Positions 8,117-17,259 of a DNA stretch of 34,834 bases are shown piece after piece; the first letter of the stretch is position 1, and each line of letters starts with the position of its first letter. The notes under the pieces were generated by a model. That model was not told where the DNA came from, did no database searches, and was given only the letters and a program-made list of their open reading frames with translations. The stretch is from Nitrospinota bacterium (lineage in GTDB: Bacteria; Nitrospinota_A; UBA7883; JACRGQ01): contig JAOUMJ010000029.1 of assembly GCA_029881495.1 (NCBI GenBank), positions 1-34,834 of the forward strand, written 5' to 3'. A program made the position numbers and the translations under genes.

Positions 8117-10554
8117 TTTCCTATTTTAACAGGCTCCCGGTTGACAAAACTGTGCGCTAAAATTTCGCCATCCTTAAGCGTAAGGACAATCTCCCCTTCC
8201 TTCTGGGTGTCCATTATCGTAATTCCCTTTTTTTCGAGCCGTTCTACCGTTGTTTTGGAAGGCATTTTCCAGCGATTGTACCTGCCGGAACTTATGATGG
8301 CAAGGGAGGGGTTGACCTTATTAAGGAATGATGCCGTGGCGCTCGTCTGCCCTCCATGGTGACCGACTTTCAATACATCGGCTGAAAGGTCTATCCCCCT
8401 TTCAAGGAGCCTCTTTTCGGCATTTTTTTCCATGTCCCCAGCATGCAGAATTCTGGAACCTTCAGAAGATATCATCAGCGCGATTGAGAGGTCGTTGTCG
8501 ATGGAGTTCGGATTTTCCGCCGCGAATCGGGGGTCTGGATGTATGACCATAAGGCTATCCCCCTTCATTCCTACGAAATCGCCAGCACGCAGAGAGGAAA
8601 CCGGGATACCCTTCTCCTTTGCCACGCTTCGAAGCTGTTCAAGGAGCGCCGTATGTTTGGGCTGATCGTTGTCGTAATATTTCGCTATTTGAATCCTTTT
8701 CATAACGGTGAGAAGGCCACCGGCGTGGTCGTCGTCGCCGTGTGTCGCAATTACGGCGTCGAGCTTTCGTACCTTCAGTCTTGCGAGCGCAGGGACGATC
8801 ACATATTCGCCGATATCGAGCCGCCCCCTGTTTATTCCTCCGTCTATCAGGATGTTTCGTCCGTCCTTTAGCATTATCAGAGAGGAGTCACCCTGCCCAA
8901 CATCGAAGAATCTTATTTCGGTGTTCTCCCTCGGCCATGAAACAAAGAATGGAACCAGCAGAATGAAGAGGAGAGCGGAAAACCATACTCGATATCTGTG
9001 ACGAAAAAACCATGAGAGGAGAACAAGGTAGTAAATGATCACCACCGGCAAAGGGAGCGCCGGGCCGGAAATGGTAAGAAGATCGAGTCGGGAAAAAAAG
9101 TCGGCGATAAAGTTGATCCCTCCGAAAAAGAGAATGCCGAACCATGCGACGAGCGAACCGACCGCGGGGTGGATATCGTATAGAAATACTCCTATAAGAG
9201 TGGATGGAACAGCAACCGCTGTCATCGGCACGGCAAAGATGTTCGCCAAAAGCCCTCCGAGCGGGACGCGGAAAAAGTTTGCCAGGACTACCGGCGCCGT
9301 TGCGAAGGTAACGGCTATCGATATTTTAATGGAGATGACCAGAAATTTCCCAACCTTGTCGACAAGGGACGCCGTTCGGATATTTTCGATTTCCTCTTTT
9401 TCAGTACCTTCTCCGGCGAATAAAAGAAGGATCCCGAATACGGCGATGTATGACATCTGGAACGATGCCGAGAAGAGCGCGGCGGGATCGAACAGCAGAA
9501 TGATTATTGCGGAGAGCGCGAGTGAATTGTAAATCTCTTTTTCTCTGCCGATGAGGGCGGAAACAAGGTAGACGCCGACCATAATGCCCGCCCGGACTGC
9601 GGAGATCTTAATTCCAGTTGAAAGGACGAAAACAAAACAGACGAAAAGTGAAAAGAAAAGCGCCGCTTTTTTATGAAACCCGGTAAGAGTGAGGACAGGG
9701 TGGAACTTCCCGAACAAGTGAAAAAAGAAGAAATATAGGACGGCGTATGACAGCGCCGATATGAATCCTACATGCAGGCCGGAAATGGCGAGAAGGTGCG
9801 CCAAGCCGCTGGTCGTGAAGCGCCATCGGGCGTCGCCGGAGATTCTGTCGGTTATCCCGACTGTCATGGATTCCGCCACCGGCGCAAGCTCGGCTCTGAA
9901 ATGGCTCTGGATGTATTGGTGCGCTTTTCTTCTCAGTTTTTCGCCGAGCCGGTAAGGGTCAGTTTGAAAACCCGAGAGGCTCTCGATGGTGATCTTCGAC
10001 GAATGCGGGACCGCGGTACGAGCGCCGATCCCCTTATCTTCCATGTATTGGCTGTAATCAAATCCGTCAATATTTCTGAATGATGTTATCGGCATCAGTT
10101 TGACATTTTTCAGCGTAACCGTATCGCCAGGGAGCGGCATTTTATCCCGACGGTAAACAGTAACAAGCAGGAGACCATGCGCGGGATTTTTTCTGTCGCT
10201 GAAGGAAATGGATTCTGTTTCGAGGTGGAACTGGTAGCTCTCGCCAAAATACCTGAAACCAGTGGCTGTTTTTCCCTGTATCGTGACATTGTTCTGTGGA
10301 GCAAACGATGAGATATGGCCAGGTTTGAGGAAATCTTCCTCCGAACCGCTGATAAGCAGGAATCCAGCCGCCGAAAAAACAGGTATCAGGATACGCAGTT
10401 TTAAAGGAATCCTTGAAATGCCTATTATGCAAAGAGTGAAAAATGTTATTATGAAGACGCTGGCGGTTGAATAGCCGAATTGCCTTCCTGTTAAAATGCC
10501 GGTGATCAAAGCCAGGCATAGGTCGGCAGAAGGCGTAGGTAAAAGCCTTATCAA
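8113..10554 (-). CDS. comEC: ComEC/Rec2-family DNA internalisation protein
   Basis: An 813-residue inner-membrane protein with the full ComEC layout. It has N-terminal TM segments with a soluble OB-like DUF4131 region (about residues 1-200) and a central Competence domain with many TM helices (about 210-500), including GLAHLLAISGLHVGF. A C-terminal metallo-beta-lactamase-like domain follows (about 540-800), with DVGQGDSSLI, the metal motif ATHGDDDHAGG, HAGDM and VGHHGG. ComEC forms the channel that takes single-stranded DNA into the cytoplasm during natural transformation, and the MBL domain is thought to degrade the other strand. It is the first gene of the long minus-strand operon and overlaps the phosphoribosyltransferase gene by 4 nt. 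No comEA or type IV pilus gene is in view. Confidence 0.96.
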   Translation of the reverse strand: MIRLLPTPSADLCLALITGILTGRQFGYSTASVFIITFFTLCIIGISRIPLKLRILIPVFSAAGFLLISGSEEDFLKPGHISSFAPQNNVTIQGKTATGFRYFGESYQFHLETESISFSDRKNPAHGLLLVTVYRRDKMPLPGDTVTLKNVKLMPITSFRNIDGFDYSQYMEDKGIGARTAVPHSSKITIESLSGFQTDPYRLGEKLRRKAHQYIQSHFRAELAPVAESMTVGITDRISGDARWRFTTSGLAHLLAISGLHVGFISALSYAVLYFFFFHLFGKFHPVLTLTGFHKKAALFFSLFVCFVFVLSTGIKISAVRAGIMVGVYLVSALIGREKEIYNSLALSAIIILLFDPAALFSASFQMSYIAVFGILLLFAGEGTEKEEIENIRTASLVDKVGKFLVISIKISIAVTFATAPVVLANFFRVPLGGLLANIFAVPMTAVAVPSTLIGVFLYDIHPAVGSLVAWFGILFFGGINFIADFFSRLDLLTISGPALPLPVVIIYYLVLLSWFFRHRYRVWFSALLFILLVPFFVSWPRENTEIRFFDVGQGDSSLIMLKDGRNILIDGGINRGRLDIGEYVIVPALARLKVRKLDAVIATHGDDDHAGGLLTVMKRIQIAKYYDNDQPKHTALLEQLRSVAKEKGIPVSSLRAGDFVGMKGDSLMVIHPDPRFAAENPNSIDNDLSIALMISSEGSRILHAGDMEKNAEKRLLERGIDLSADVLKVGHHGGQTSATASFLNKVNPSLAIISSGRYNRWKMPSKTTVERLEKKGITIMDTQKEGEIVLTLKDGEILAHSFVNREPVKIGK

Positions 10555-10595
10555 ATCAGGTTTCCCTCCGCAAATGATACAGTCCTTTTAGTTTG

Positions 10596-10624
10596 TTGAC
10601 TATATAGTACATGCAGGATTATAT
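10596..10624 (+). promoter_or_regulatory. Candidate sigma70 promoter for gap-pgk
   Basis: A TTGACT -35 element at 10596-10601 is followed after 17 nt by TTATAT at 10619-10624 (or TATATA one base later). This lies in the 125-bp divergent region between comEC and gap. Transcription would begin near 10631, giving a leader of about 50 nt. The gap ATG is preceded by a strong Shine-Dalgarno GAGGGG at 10669-10674. Confidence 0.5.
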
Positions 10625-10679
10625 AAAGGTTGTAAAGTCAGATTAACGGATAAATCAAAATAATTTTGAGGGGGTTTAC

Positions 10680-11687
10680 ATGGCAATAAAGGTAGGCATA
10701 AACGGTTTCGGACGAATCGGACGAAATATCCTTCGTGCCGCGTTACATGATAAAAATATTGATTTTCTGGCGGTAAACGACCTGACCAATCCTGAAACCC
10801 TTGCCCACCTGTTTAAATATGACTCGGTACTTGGCAACCTACCGGACGAAGTAACCGTTGAAGGTGATGTTATCAAGGTAGCTGGCCGCAAGATCAAGGT
10901 GTTAAGCGAGCGCGATCCCGCGGCTCTTCCATGGGGAAAAATGGGGGTTGATATCGTTGTCGAGTCGACCGGATTTTTCACAAAACGCGCTGACGCTCAA
11001 AAGCATATTGACGCCGGCGCGAAAAAGGTGATCATCTCGGCCCCGGCGAAGGATGAGGACATAACCATTGTGCTTGGGGTCAACGAGGGGAAGTACGATA
11101 AAGCAAAGCATCATGTTGTTTCAAATGCTTCATGCACGACCAACTGTCTTGCGCCGGTCGTTAAGGTACTTATAGAAAAATTTGGATTTGTTTCTGGCCA
11201 GATGACTACGATTCATTCCTATACAAATGACCAGAACGTGCTCGATTTTCCACATAGCGATTTGAGGAGAGCGCGAGCGGCCGCTCTTTCCATGATACCG
11301 ACTACGACAGGCGCCGCGAAGGCGGTCGGTCTTGTTTTGCCGGAAGTGAAAGGGAAGCTCGATGGTCTTGCCATAAGGGTCCCAACGCCGAACGTATCGC
11401 TGATCGACCTTGTATGCGTGGTAGAAAAGGAGACCACCGCTGATGAGGTGAACGCCGCACTGAAATCCGCTTCCGGCGGCGCGTTGAAAGGATACCTGGA
11501 ATATTGCGAATTGCCGCTTGTCTCGAAGGATTTCCAGGGGAATCCCGCTTCTTCGGTAGTAGATTCACTCTCTACGAAAGTGATGAACAAGACACTGGTC
11601 AAAGTTCTCGCGTGGTACGACAACGAGCTGGGGTATTCGAACCGGGTTGTTGACCTGGTGAAATTCATGGCGGGCAAGGGTCTATGA
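10680..11687 (+). CDS. gap: Glyceraldehyde-3-phosphate dehydrogenase, type I
   Basis: A 335-residue cytosolic enzyme that oxidises glyceraldehyde 3-phosphate to 1,3-bisphosphoglycerate with NAD(P). The N-terminal Rossmann motif [19 protein letters not shown], the catalytic [10 protein letters not shown] (Cys152), HSYTNDQ and the C-terminal [15 protein letters not shown] are all intact. The AVNDL segment is typical of NAD-using enzymes. The start is well supported: GAGGGG sits 5 nt before the ATG. The stop overlaps the pgk start (ATGA), so the two successive glycolytic enzymes are translationally coupled and their product is handed directly to the next step. Confidence 0.98.
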   Translation: MAIKVGINGFGRIGRNILRAALHDKNIDFLAVNDLTNPETLAHLFKYDSVLGNLPDEVTVEGDVIKVAGRKIKVLSERDPAALPWGKMGVDIVVESTGFFTKRADAQKHIDAGAKKVIISAPAKDEDITIVLGVNEGKYDKAKHHVVSNASCTTNCLAPVVKVLIEKFGFVSGQMTTIHSYTNDQNVLDFPHSDLRRARAAALSMIPTTTGAAKAVGLVLPEVKGKLDGLAIRVPTPNVSLIDLVCVVEKETTADEVNAALKSASGGALKGYLEYCELPLVSKDFQGNPASSVVDSLSTKVMNKTLVKVLAWYDNELGYSNRVVDLVKFMAGKGL

Positions 11688-12889
11688 ACAACAAGCTCTG
11701 CCTTAGCGATATTGATGTAGAGGGGAAACGCTGTTTTGTCCGCACCGATTTCAATGTGCCCCTCGACGAGTTTCAGAACATCACAGATGACACAAGGATA
11801 AGGGCATCGCTTCCTACGATTAACCACCTTATAGACAGCGGAGCGAAGATAATTCTGGCATCCCACCTTGGCAGACCGAAGGGGAAGAGAAATCCGTTGA
11901 TGAGCCTGAAGCCGGTAAGGGCGAGACTTTCTCGTCTTCTCAAGCAGGAGGTAAAATTCGTTGAGGAGTGCATCGGCCCGGAGGTGGACAAAGAGGTAGC
12001 CGATTTGAAGGAGGGGGAAGTGCTCCTTTTGGAGAACCTCAGGTTCTACAAGGAGGAGACCGATAATGATCCTGAGTTTTCCAAAAAGCTTGCCTCATTG
12101 GCGGATCTGTATATAAACGACGCATTTGGTTCCGCTCATCGCGCACACGCCTCCACCGAGGGGATAACGAAGTTCATGAAGATATCGGCATGCGGCTTTC
12201 TGATGAAGAAGGAGATAGATTATTTTCACAGGGCGGTCTCCGATCCCGCGCATCCAGTGGTGGCGATCGTCGGGGGGGCGAAGGCTTCCACCAAGATAGC
12301 GGTTCTGCTGAACCTTCTTGAGAAGGTGGACAAACTGATAGTCGGCGGGGGCCTTGCCTTTACTTTTCTCAAGGCGCGGGGACGTGAGATAGGGAACAAT
12401 ATCCTTGAAGAGGAGATGCTACCAGACGTTAGAAAGATCATGGATAAGGCGAAAGAGCGTGGTGTGAAATTCTACCTCCCCGTCGATTTTGTCGTTGCCG
12501 AGAAGATAGATCCCAGGGCTCAGACAAAGGTTGTCACTTCGCAGGAGATTCCGGAGAATTGGGTGGCCCCTGATATTGGACCGGCGTCGGTTAAGCTTTT
12601 CTCGGAGGCACTACAGGACGCGCGAACGATTATCTGGAACGGCCCGATGGGGGTATTCGAGATGGACATTTTTTCCAGGGGGACAATGGGGATTGTCTCC
12701 GCGGTGTCGAACGCTTATGCCACGACAATCGTAGGGGGGGGCGATACCGATGTTGCGGTACATCGCGCCGGCGCCGAAGACAGCATCTCCTTCATATCCA
12801 CAGGGGGGGGAGCCTTTCTGGAGCTTCTTGAGGGGAAAGTTCTTCCGGCTTTGGCCGCACTTACGGATAATCCGGATAAAAAGCATTGA
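11684..12889 (+). CDS. pgk: Phosphoglycerate kinase
   Basis: A 401-residue monomeric kinase that transfers phosphate from 1,3-bisphosphoglycerate to ADP. The substrate-binding [10 protein letters not shown] and [10 protein letters not shown], the NLRFYKEE motif, [29 protein letters not shown] and [14 protein letters not shown] are all present and in order. The length is normal. It overlaps gap by 4 nt. No tpiA follows, unlike many gap-pgk operons. No convincing intrinsic terminator lies in the 113-nt gap that follows. Confidence 0.98.
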   Translation: MNNKLCLSDIDVEGKRCFVRTDFNVPLDEFQNITDDTRIRASLPTINHLIDSGAKIILASHLGRPKGKRNPLMSLKPVRARLSRLLKQEVKFVEECIGPEVDKEVADLKEGEVLLLENLRFYKEETDNDPEFSKKLASLADLYINDAFGSAHRAHASTEGITKFMKISACGFLMKKEIDYFHRAVSDPAHPVVAIVGGAKASTKIAVLLNLLEKVDKLIVGGGLAFTFLKARGREIGNNILEEEMLPDVRKIMDKAKERGVKFYLPVDFVVAEKIDPRAQTKVVTSQEIPENWVAPDIGPASVKLFSEALQDARTIIWNGPMGVFEMDIFSRGTMGIVSAVSNAYATTIVGGGDTDVAVHRAGAEDSISFISTGGGAFLELLEGKVLPALAALTDNPDKKH

Positions 12890-12933
12890 TAATTAGGCCT
12901 ATTCCAGCCGTTACGTTGCCTATTGCACCTCTT

Positions 12934-12963
12934 TTGTGACAAAATGTACACGGCAAGTACAAT
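12934..12963 (+). promoter_or_regulatory. Candidate sigma70 promoter upstream of the HD-GYP gene
   Basis: TTGTGA at 12934-12939 and TACAAT at 12958-12963 are 18 nt apart, in the gap between pgk and the HD-GYP gene. The -10 matches five of six consensus bases and the -35 four of six. A short inverted repeat (GGCAA/TTGCC) overlaps the -10. Confidence 0.3.
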
Positions 12964-13002
12964 TGCCTGTTTCATAAATAGAACTGGGGTGTTTTTTGAA
13001 CA

Positions 13003-14754
13003 ATGTCGGAAAATAAAAAGAATTTGAGGGAGTCGGACCTTACAAAGATCACTAACGGGGAAGTGAAAAAGGAACGACGCAGGGAAAACCAGAAATTTCT
13101 TGATTCCTACGCCAGGTATTTCGACAATCAGATAAAAAAACTCTCCGACATCGGGATTGCGCTTTCATCAGAAAAGAATCTCGATAAACTCCTTGAAATG
13201 ATCCTGAATGAGGCGATGTCGTTTACCAGCGCCGATGCTGGAACCCTTTACACCAAAGAGGGGGAGGCGCTTGTCTTCAAGATAATGGTGAACAATACTT
13301 TCAAGACGCGGTCCGGGGGGACTTCCGGCACGCCGATTACGCTGCCTCCGGTTAATCTCGTGAGGGAGAACGTATCCGCATACTCCGCCATTACCGGCGA
13401 AACGGTAAATATACCGGATGTTTACACAGCAAAAGAGTTCGATTTCACCGGTCCCAGGAAATACGACGCCGCGACAGGATACAAATCTACCTCCATGCTG
13501 GTGGTACCTATGAAGAATCAGGATAACGAGATCATAGGTGTTCTCCAGCTTTTAAATGCAACCGACACATTGACGGAAACGGTCATCCCTTTTCCTGACG
13601 ATAAGGTGTCGCTTACGGAATCGCTTGCTTCTCAGGCCGCTGTAGCGATCACCAACGCCCAGCTTATACAGGGAATGGAAAACCTCTTTAATTCGTTCGT
13701 AAAGGTTATGGCTACCGCGATCGACGAAAGGTCGCCATACACCGGCGGCCATATCAGGAGGGTCGCCGAGCTGGGTGAGTTGATGTGCGATGTAATTAAC
13801 AAATCCAACGCCGGAAAATTCAAGAACATAACCTTTACCCCTGAGGAGCGCAAAGAGATACTGATAGCAGGGTGGATGCACGATGTTGGCAAGATCACCA
13901 CTCCGGTGCATATCATGGACAAATCCACAAAGCTGGAAACGATAAGCGACAAGGTGGAACTGGTAAAGGCCAGGTTCATGCTTATCGAGACGGTATTGCG
14001 AGCTGAGTGGCTCGAAAAGAAGGTTGAACTTCTTCAGAACGGCAATTCAGGCGAGGAGATTCAAAAAGGAGAAGAGAACCTGGGGGCGACACTCGAAGAG
14101 CTTCGCGACGACCTTGAGTTTATTGTCAAGTCGAATACCGGCGGGGAGTTCATGTCCGATGACAAGGTGGAGAGAATAAGGAACATAGGGACAAAGACGT
14201 TCACCCACAACGGTGAGACCTCCAATTACCTTTCGGAGTCCGAAATTGAAAATCTCAGCATCAGGAAAGGTACCCTGCTGGAATCCGAAAGAAAACTGAT
14301 GCAGGATCACGTATCGGTCACGCTCAAGATGCTTAACCAGATCCCATTCACGAAACACCTGCGCAATGTGCCGCTTTTTGCGGGGTCGCATCATGAGTGT
14401 GTGGACGGCAGTGGATATCCTCTCGGATTGAAGGGGGACGATCTACCGCTTGGTGGACGTATCCTCAATCTTGTCGATTTCTATGAGGCTCTGTCAGCCT
14501 CCGACCGCCCGTATAAGAAGAAAATGCCGATCGAAAAGGTCATCTCCATTCTTCAGGCGGAGGCCGACCATGGGAAGATAGATTCCGACCTCCTGGCGCT
14601 TTTCCTCAAGGAAAGGGTTTGGGAAACCTATGAAAAAATGGAAGCGGAAAAGAAGAAAAATGCCGCTGCCGAAGCAGGTGAAAGCGAGTCTTCCGAAACA
14701 GGCAGTGTAGATGAAGTTGAAAGCGATACCGCCGAGAAGGCGAAACTGGCATAA
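13003..14754 (+). CDS. GAF and HD-GYP domain protein, putative cyclic-di-GMP phosphodiesterase
   Basis: A 583-residue soluble protein. A GAF domain occupies about residues 45-215. The HD-GYP domain follows, with TGGH (His250), the metal pair His293-Asp294 in MHDVGK, and HHE at 463-465 followed by DGSGYP at 468-473. All key residues of the phosphodiesterase family are intact, so hydrolysis of cyclic di-GMP to pGpG or GMP is likely, gated by a ligand or state read by the GAF domain. Between HDVGK and HHE there are about 165 residues, roughly 105 more than in a minimal HD-GYP domain. The extra part is charged and helical (about residues 310-425). I recall similar insertions in a subgroup of GAF-HD-GYP proteins. 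The C-terminal 35 residues are acidic and low in complexity. The next gene begins directly after its stop. Confidence 0.9.
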   Translation: MSENKKNLRESDLTKITNGEVKKERRRENQKFLDSYARYFDNQIKKLSDIGIALSSEKNLDKLLEMILNEAMSFTSADAGTLYTKEGEALVFKIMVNNTFKTRSGGTSGTPITLPPVNLVRENVSAYSAITGETVNIPDVYTAKEFDFTGPRKYDAATGYKSTSMLVVPMKNQDNEIIGVLQLLNATDTLTETVIPFPDDKVSLTESLASQAAVAITNAQLIQGMENLFNSFVKVMATAIDERSPYTGGHIRRVAELGELMCDVINKSNAGKFKNITFTPEERKEILIAGWMHDVGKITTPVHIMDKSTKLETISDKVELVKARFMLIETVLRAEWLEKKVELLQNGNSGEEIQKGEENLGATLEELRDDLEFIVKSNTGGEFMSDDKVERIRNIGTKTFTHNGETSNYLSESEIENLSIRKGTLLESERKLMQDHVSVTLKMLNQIPFTKHLRNVPLFAGSHHECVDGSGYPLGLKGDDLPLGGRILNLVDFYEALSASDRPYKKKMPIEKVISILQAEADHGKIDSDLLALFLKERVWETYEKMEAEKKKNAAAEAGESESSETGSVDEVESDTAEKAKLA

Positions 14755-15480
14755 GTGTTCTCCACTTTGAAAGATTTTCTCCTCAATGTCTGGCGCTTTC
14801 TCGCCTACTTTGTGATGGATCTCATCCTGCACGTTGTATATCGAGCTGGTTCAATAGGGTCGGAAAATATTCCAAAAAGCGGCGGAGTGTTCATAGCTTC
14901 AAATCATCTGTCGGGGATGGATATACCGATAATCCCCTACTTCGCTGTGAGCCGCTTCTCCTCAAGAAAATTCTACAGCCCCGGCAAAGAGGAACTGTTC
15001 AGGTTTCTTCCGGCGGCGCTTCTCTTCAAATCACTCCGCGCGTTTCCGATAAAGCGAAAGAGCAGGGATGTCGCGGGGATGCAGAGAATAATCGATTTGG
15101 TGAAGGATAATATCGTTGTCATATATCCCGAAGGGACCCGTTCAAGGGACGGGATACTGAAACCGGGCCAGCCTGGAATGGGGCGGCTCATTTACGAATC
15201 GAAAGTAAATGTTGTCCCAACGCTGGTTATAAATACCAACAGGCTCTTCAAGGGGAAGCTCCCGAATTTCTCACAGAGAATGTATGTCGTTTTCGGCAAG
15301 CCGCTGAACCTGGAGCCTTATTTCAGCCGTGAAGGGACAAAAGACAATTTCAGGCAGATAGTAAAATATCTGATGGACGAGATAGCGAAACTCAAGGAAG
15401 AGTATCGGCATCTGGATAGCATGCCGCATATTTCAAGCGAGAAACCAGGCGGCCAGGAGCAGGGAAATAGTGACGCCTGA
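14755..15480 (+). CDS. PlsC-family 1-acylglycerol-3-phosphate acyltransferase (first copy)
   Basis: A 241-residue membrane-associated acyltransferase. Motif I is NHLSGMD (His-X4-Asp), motif III is YPEGTRSR and a motif IV-like VVPTLVINTN follows. The N-terminal hydrophobic stretch (about residues 8-28) probably anchors it to the inner membrane. The family adds a second acyl chain to lysophosphatidic acid in phospholipid synthesis, though other lyso-lipid substrates are possible. The start is GTG, directly after the TAA of the HD-GYP gene with no gap, so translation is probably coupled. A paralogue follows after 81 nt. The last 25 residues are hydrophilic and lack counterparts in the second copy. 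Confidence 0.87.
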   Translation: MFSTLKDFLLNVWRFLAYFVMDLILHVVYRAGSIGSENIPKSGGVFIASNHLSGMDIPIIPYFAVSRFSSRKFYSPGKEELFRFLPAALLFKSLRAFPIKRKSRDVAGMQRIIDLVKDNIVVIYPEGTRSRDGILKPGQPGMGRLIYESKVNVVPTLVINTNRLFKGKLPNFSQRMYVVFGKPLNLEPYFSREGTKDNFRQIVKYLMDEIAKLKEEYRHLDSMPHISSEKPGGQEQGNSDA

Positions 15481-15561
15481 CGACAGTATGGCGGAAGGCA
15501 AAACGGGCCGGAGGGTAGAGAATGAGTTTTCCGATTTGTTTCTTATGAAAGGGAGCGGACG

Positions 15562-16314
15562 GTGATTGTATTCCTTCAAAACCTCTTCAGGTTTATTGTC
15601 TTCTTTTTCGTCGACTTCTTTTACAGGCTCGTTTTCAGATCCTACGTTATCGGTACTGAAAATATCCCAAGGAACGGAGGAGCGCTTATTGCCCCGAATC
15701 ATATCTCCGGCTGGGATGTTTTTATTGTCCCATATTTCGCGCTGAACAGATTTTCATCCCGCCAGATGTGGGCCCCGGCCAAGGAGGAGCTATTCAGTTT
15801 TCCGCCGATGGGGTGGGTGCTGCACATACTCCGGGCGTTCCCTGTGAGGAGGAAGAAGAGCGATTACGCCTCCCGCGACAGGACCGCCGAGATAACGCGG
15901 GATCACTTGGTGATGATCTTCCCGGAAGGAACGCGCTCGAAGAACGGAAAGCTGGGCCGTGGGCGCCCCGGCGTGGGAAAGATCATCTGGGATTCGCGGG
16001 TGCCGGTAATACCGACACTTGTAATAAATACGAATTACTGTGTGATACCGGGACTCTTCATGCTCAATTTCTTTCAAAAGCTCTACGTGGTTTACGGAAA
16101 GCCTCTCGATTTTTCGAGATTTTGGGGGAGAGAGGATACAAAGGAGACATCGCAGGAGGTTGCCGATTATCTAATGAAAGAGATTGCCAGAATGAAGGAG
16201 GAGTACAAGCATCTCGACTCAACGCATGAATGGATAAAGCGGCGAGTTGAAGCGAAGTACAGAAGATATGAGGAAAAGATTAAGATGATGGACGATGCGG
16301 ATAGCGGGGGTTGA
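15562..16314 (+). CDS. PlsC-family 1-acylglycerol-3-phosphate acyltransferase (second copy)
   Basis: A 250-residue paralogue of the preceding gene, with the same order of motifs: N-terminal hydrophobic anchor, NHISGWD (His-X4-Asp), FPEGTRSK and VIPTLVINTN. The start is GTG at 15562, supported by AGGGAG six nucleotides upstream. The two copies share many blocks (for example PYFA-NRFSSR against PYFAVSRFSSR, and EEYKHLDS against EEYRHLDS), so this is an old tandem duplication with probable split of substrate preference. The C-terminus has a basic, helical extension absent from the first copy. Its last 20 nt overlap rnhB. Confidence 0.87.
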   Translation: MIVFLQNLFRFIVFFFVDFFYRLVFRSYVIGTENIPRNGGALIAPNHISGWDVFIVPYFALNRFSSRQMWAPAKEELFSFPPMGWVLHILRAFPVRRKKSDYASRDRTAEITRDHLVMIFPEGTRSKNGKLGRGRPGVGKIIWDSRVPVIPTLVINTNYCVIPGLFMLNFFQKLYVVYGKPLDFSRFWGREDTKETSQEVADYLMKEIARMKEEYKHLDSTHEWIKRRVEAKYRRYEEKIKMMDDADSGG

Positions 16315-16858
16315 CGAGGCGGGGCGAGGTCCTCTCGCGGGTCCGGTGGTCGCTTCCGCTGTCATCCTGAACGGGGGGAAGCCTCCTCATCCGCTTGTCG
16401 ATTCGAAGAGTATCGGCGAGGAGCGGAGGGAAAGGATATTCGACTGGCTGTTCGAATGCGGAGCCGAGATCGGCATCGGCATTGTGGAACATGATGAGAT
16501 AGACAGAATAAACATTCTTCAGGCGTCTCTCCTGGCGATGAAAAAAGCGGTGGAGATGATAAGTCCAATGCCGGAAATGCTGCAAATCGACGGACAGTTT
16601 ACTATCAGCGGTTTCAGCGGGGATATCAGGCAGGAGGCTGTCATAAAAGGTGATACGAAGATAGAGGCTATCTCGGCGGCATCCATCGTTGCGAAGGTGA
16701 CCCGTGACAGGATAATGAAAAAATATCACGAAGAGTATCCTCAATACGGCTTTGCCAAACACAAGGGGTATCCGACAGCATCTCATAAAAAGGCGATCGC
16801 CGAACATGGTCCCTCTCCGATCCACAGGCTGAGTTTCAGAGGCGTGAAAGGTATATAG
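16295..16858 (+). CDS. rnhB: Ribonuclease HII
   Basis: A 187-residue cytosolic nuclease that removes ribonucleotides from DNA and the RNA strand of RNA-DNA hybrids. Catalytic residues are in place: Asp7 and Glu8 in GVDEAGRGPLAGPVV, Asp99 in QIDGQF, and Asp120 in KGDTKIEAISAASIVAKV. The C-terminal GYPTASH motif is present. The family DSKKL motif reads DSKSI here. The ATG at 16295 lies inside the end of the second acyltransferase gene, a 20-nt overlap, and starting later would delete the catalytic Asp-Glu. It is followed after 2 nt by yraN, the common rnhB-yraN pairing. Confidence 0.96.
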   Translation: MRIAGVDEAGRGPLAGPVVASAVILNGGKPPHPLVDSKSIGEERRERIFDWLFECGAEIGIGIVEHDEIDRINILQASLLAMKKAVEMISPMPEMLQIDGQFTISGFSGDIRQEAVIKGDTKIEAISAASIVAKVTRDRIMKKYHEEYPQYGFAKHKGYPTASHKKAIAEHGPSPIHRLSFRGVKGI

Positions 16859-16860
16859 GC

Positions 16861-17241
16861 ATGGCGGGATTCTTGTCGCGTCTGGCGAGGCTGGCAGCAC
16901 TTGAGTTCGGCAAGAGTTCGGAGGATATGGCGGCGCGGAAAATGAGGAAATCAGGCTACAGGATCATTGACAGGAATTTCAGTTGCCGCGAAGGGGAGAT
17001 AGATGTAATTGCCGAGCAGGATGGATGCCTGGTTTTTTGCGAGGTTAAGGGGAGAAGAAACTCAAATTTCGGCTCCGCGCTGGAGGGGATTACCCCGGCG
17101 AAAATCAGAAAAATAAAAAAGGCGGCGGAGGTGTATATCGCCAGGAACGGACTTCATGAACAGGACTGCAGGTTCGACGTGGTTACGATAGATGAGTCCG
17201 AAGGGGAGCTGAAGTTGGAGATAATCCCCAACGCGTTCTAG
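16861..17241 (+). CDS. yraN: YraN/UPF0102 family endonuclease-like protein
   Basis: A 126-residue protein of the UPF0102 family with a restriction-endonuclease-like fold. The diagnostic core GEIDVIAEQDGCLVFCEVKGRR carries the Asp and the Glu-X-Lys of the nuclease-type active site, spaced as in Holliday-junction-resolvase-like proteins, and an RIIDRNFSCREGE segment precedes it. Its biochemical role is not well established. It begins 2 nt after rnhB, and the pair is conserved in many bacteria. It ends 18 nt before the convergent metallo-beta-lactamase-fold gene. Confidence 0.92.
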   Translation: MAGFLSRLARLAALEFGKSSEDMAARKMRKSGYRIIDRNFSCREGEIDVIAEQDGCLVFCEVKGRRNSNFGSALEGITPAKIRKIKKAAEVYIARNGLHEQDCRFDVVTIDESEGELKLEIIPNAF

Positions 17242-17259
17242 CAACAGGTTTTTGCAGGG

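Noticed and set aside
11219-11866. A 215-codon minus-strand open frame
   Set aside because: It lies antisense across gap and the start of pgk, both with complete diagnostic motifs. No family resemblance.
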